DNA of 6,823 nt, from assembly GCA_016462055.1 (NCBI GenBank), contig JAEMTX010000100.1, positions 1-6,823 of the forward strand, written 5' to 3'. Under the pieces are notes generated by a model. The model was not told the origin of the DNA, did not search any database, and saw only the letters and a list, made by a program, of their open reading frames with translations. The translations under genes and the position numbers were made by a program. This document shows positions 5,183-6,823 of this stretch, in pieces. The DNA is from Acidimicrobiia bacterium. Lineage in GTDB: Bacteria > Actinomycetota > Acidimicrobiia > Acidimicrobiales > Acidimicrobilacustridaceae. Every line of letters starts with the position of its first letter. Position 1 is the stretch's first letter.

Positions 5183-6453
5183 CAGCCTTCCGCACTCCAA
5201 CGCGCCAGTTCGGTACGAAGCCAACCGTTTTCCCAGAAGCTCAGGTCCCCACCATTGTCGAGCAAGTACTGATGTGCATTCGCCATCAGCGACCGAAGAC
5301 GCGGATTCGCTGATTCGGTCTGGGCGATTGCTTCACCCAGGGTGAGAGCAAGAGGCGCATTGCCACGTGCAAGTGCCGCCTCTGCTCGATCAAGCGCTGC
5401 ATCGATTCCTGTGAGTACAAGAAGTTCCGCGAGCGCGGCCGGAGCGCTATCGGGATAGAACTCTGTCGTTGATTCAAGTTTGAACCAACCCACATATTCT
5501 TCCCAGAACGTACGCACTGCCCACGAGACCTTGCCGTAACCCTGGCCTACGCGAAGTTCTGGGGGGAGCTCGATCTTTTTCATGAGCGTCCACATATCGA
5601 CACCCGCGTTGAAACCTTTGAGCGCTTCTTCGTGCACGTACACAACAGCATTGTGAAGTCGCTCGAGCGATGCTTCAATCAGTTCTGCGCCGACGATTGG
5701 TTCGTAGCGACCGGTAACGAGAATCTCCGGTCGAAGTTCACGAACAAAACGATTCGTTGCGAGTTGTGGTTCAACGAATCGGTACTTATCGCCGCGAATC
5801 GTGTTGACGTTCGGGAAGTGTGGGAACAGCGGACCAAAGAGGTTGCTGACAAGAGCAATCTTGTGATCAGGAAGCCACACGATCAGACAATCGGTCGTTT
5901 CACCAACGGCTGCAAAGAGGTCAACGCGGAGTCCGTCAATCGTGAGCGAGAGTCGATCTTCGAAGAGGATGTCGGGCATTGGCTCTGACTGAGCCATCGA
6001 GACGCCCGGGTTTTCTTTGTAGATGCGCTGAGCGTCGGTGCCGAGCATGTCGAACCAAATGCCGGCAGTGCGCATGCGCAGACCCTGAATACGCTTGTCG
6101 TCACGCTGGTGAGCAGGGTTGTTGGCCTGCGCCACGTACTTCGTACCTGGTTCTTTAAACAGGTCGACTCCACCCACGTGATCAACGTGTCCCTGGGTGG
6201 TGAAGATGTAGTGCGTCGGCCCAGGGCAGATCGCATCGAACACGCGCTTGTGATGCGGCGCCTCGAACCCCATGCCGGTGTTGACGATGATTCGACCGTT
6301 GTCGGTGAGGATCATGTAGGTGGCCGTGGTTCCACCAGACCGATAGATGAGGCCGTCGACAACCGGATACGCCGGGTCGTCGTATACCGGGATGAGCAAC
6401 TCTTTGCCCGGGCGCGTGTCAATGAGATGGTCGACCTGCTCTTGAATATTCAT
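5182..6453 (-). CDS. Alkylsulfatase-like MBL-fold protein with variant metal site
   Basis: This 423-aa metallo-beta-lactamase-fold protein is followed by an alkylsulfatase-type dimerisation region with YVGWF at about residues 340-344. The N-terminal MBL domain (about 30-255) has the metal loop TTQGHVDHVGG (85-95), then GETTD (184-188), SNLFGPLF (203-210), NTIRGDKYRF (217-226) and TGRYEP (247-252). Compared from memory with SdsA1-type alkylsulfatases, Gln87 takes the place of the first metal His, Asn204 that of the bridging Glu, and Arg249 that of the late His; His89, Asp91, His92 and Glu185 remain. The C-terminal SCP2-like domain of full-length alkylsulfatases is absent. It may cleave an ester, possibly a sulfate ester, but the variant site makes this uncertain. 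The ATG overlaps the sulfotransferase TGA (ATGA), and the end overlaps the P450 start. Confidence 0.88.
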   Translation of the reverse strand: MNIQEQVDHLIDTRPGKELLIPVYDDPAYPVVDGLIYRSGGTTATYMILTDNGRIIVNTGMGFEAPHHKRVFDAICPGPTHYIFTTQGHVDHVGGVDLFKEPGTKYVAQANNPAHQRDDKRIQGLRMRTAGIWFDMLGTDAQRIYKENPGVSMAQSEPMPDILFEDRLSLTIDGLRVDLFAAVGETTDCLIVWLPDHKIALVSNLFGPLFPHFPNVNTIRGDKYRFVEPQLATNRFVRELRPEILVTGRYEPIVGAELIEASLERLHNAVVYVHEEALKGFNAGVDMWTLMKKIELPPELRVGQGYGKVSWAVRTFWEEYVGWFKLESTTEFYPDSAPAALAELLVLTGIDAALDRAEAALARGNAPLALTLGEAIAQTESANPRLRSLMANAHQYLLDNGGDLSFWENGWLRTELARWSAEG

Positions 6454-6823
6454 TTGACCTCGATTTGTACGGGGAACGTCTTCATGTAGTTGGTGAAGCG
6501 AGAACGAACTTCTTCTGGGGTAATGCCAAAGTCGCCGCGCAGGTCATAGACAACACGCCCCTCTTTGCCGCGGGGATGCGCCGCTTGATAGGCAGCAACT
6601 TCGGCTTTGGCGGCTTCGGTGAATTTAATTCCAGCGGCGTCGTAAATCCGTTGCATCGTGCCCAACTCGTCAGCCATGTATTCATGGAAAAACACATCGA
6701 CTGTTCGGTCCGGCGGAAGAAGGTGACGATCGCGGAGTGAGGAATCGAGCAAACGGCCGATTCGATCGATCCAGTAGTCGCGGTACCACTCGGGATTCGA
6801 TGTCTTGTACGACGTACGCGCGC
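6450..6823 (-). CDS. Sulfotransferase family protein, C-terminal part
   Basis: The minus-strand frame is open from the window edge to a TGA at 6452-6450, giving the last 123 residues. The N-terminal PAPS-binding portion is outside the window. The visible part has the pattern of PF13469-type sulfotransferases: FHEYMADELGTMQRIYDAAG, then HPRGKEGRVVYDL, then FGITPEEVRSRFTNYMKTF near the end. Such enzymes transfer sulfate from PAPS to hydroxyl groups of small molecules or lipids; many actinobacterial members are annotated only by homology. The gene is the furthest upstream visible member of the operon, and its stop overlaps the MBL gene start by 4 bp. A TTG at 6752 is an internal codon, not the start, because the family-like sequence continues upstream of it (NPEWYRDYWIDRIGRLLDSS). 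Confidence 0.82.
   Translation of the reverse strand, partial: ARTSYKTSNPEWYRDYWIDRIGRLLDSSLRDRHLLPPDRTVDVFFHEYMADELGTMQRIYDAAGIKFTEAAKAEVAAYQAAHPRGKEGRVVYDLRGDFGITPEEVRSRFTNYMKTFPVQIEVK

Noticed and set aside
5183..5224. P450 start 14 codons upstream
   Set aside because: The extra residues overlap the MBL gene end and do not resemble P450 N-termini. The TGATG junction supports the ATG at 5182.
5632..5988. 118-aa plus-strand open frame
   Set aside because: It lies wholly antisense to the MBL gene and shows no recognisable domain.

Overview
The window is a compact actinobacterial-type chromosomal segment of moderate GC. A short-chain dehydrogenase of the mycofactocin-coupled type, a DoxX-like membrane protein, a PF13469-type sulfotransferase, a cytochrome P450 and an alkylsulfatase-like metallo-beta-lactamase (MBL) protein together suggest Actinomycetota, most plausibly an environmental lineage such as Acidimicrobiia. 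That placement is inferred from gene content; there is no rRNA or other phylogenetic marker. I see no tRNA, rRNA, CRISPR array, transposase or prophage gene.

Left part (about 1-2464). A truncated minus-strand gene with a signal-like N-terminus leaves the left edge. A plus-strand pair of very small membrane proteins (64 and 41 aa) follows, coupled by an ATGA overlap. They meet a convergent DoxX-like gene end to end. Divergent from DoxX is a 161-aa SET-domain protein with an intact post-SET-type cysteine cluster. Its stop codon overlaps the stop of the convergent mycofactocin-type SDR inside a shared TTAA.

Middle (2465-3051). A 95-bp divergent intergenic region carries a perfect 7+2+7 inverted repeat, a good operator candidate. 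It separates the SDR from a secreted cupin lipoprotein.

Right part (3067-6823). A tight minus-strand operon is transcribed from the right edge: sulfotransferase (C-terminal part only), alkylsulfatase-like MBL protein, cytochrome P450, and a xylose-isomerase-like TIM-barrel protein. The first two junctions overlap (ATGA, TGATG) and the third has 7 bp. The set looks like a pathway acting on a hydroxylated or sulfated organic compound, but the substrate is not visible. Two enzymes depart from consensus at positions that are normally catalytic. The P450 has Met in place of the K-helix ExxR glutamate, and an acidic stretch in place of the usual meander. The MBL protein has Gln, Asn and Arg at positions that in SdsA1-type alkylsulfatases hold metal-binding His, Glu and His. 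These departures, and their occurrence in one translationally coupled operon, are the most interesting feature of the window.
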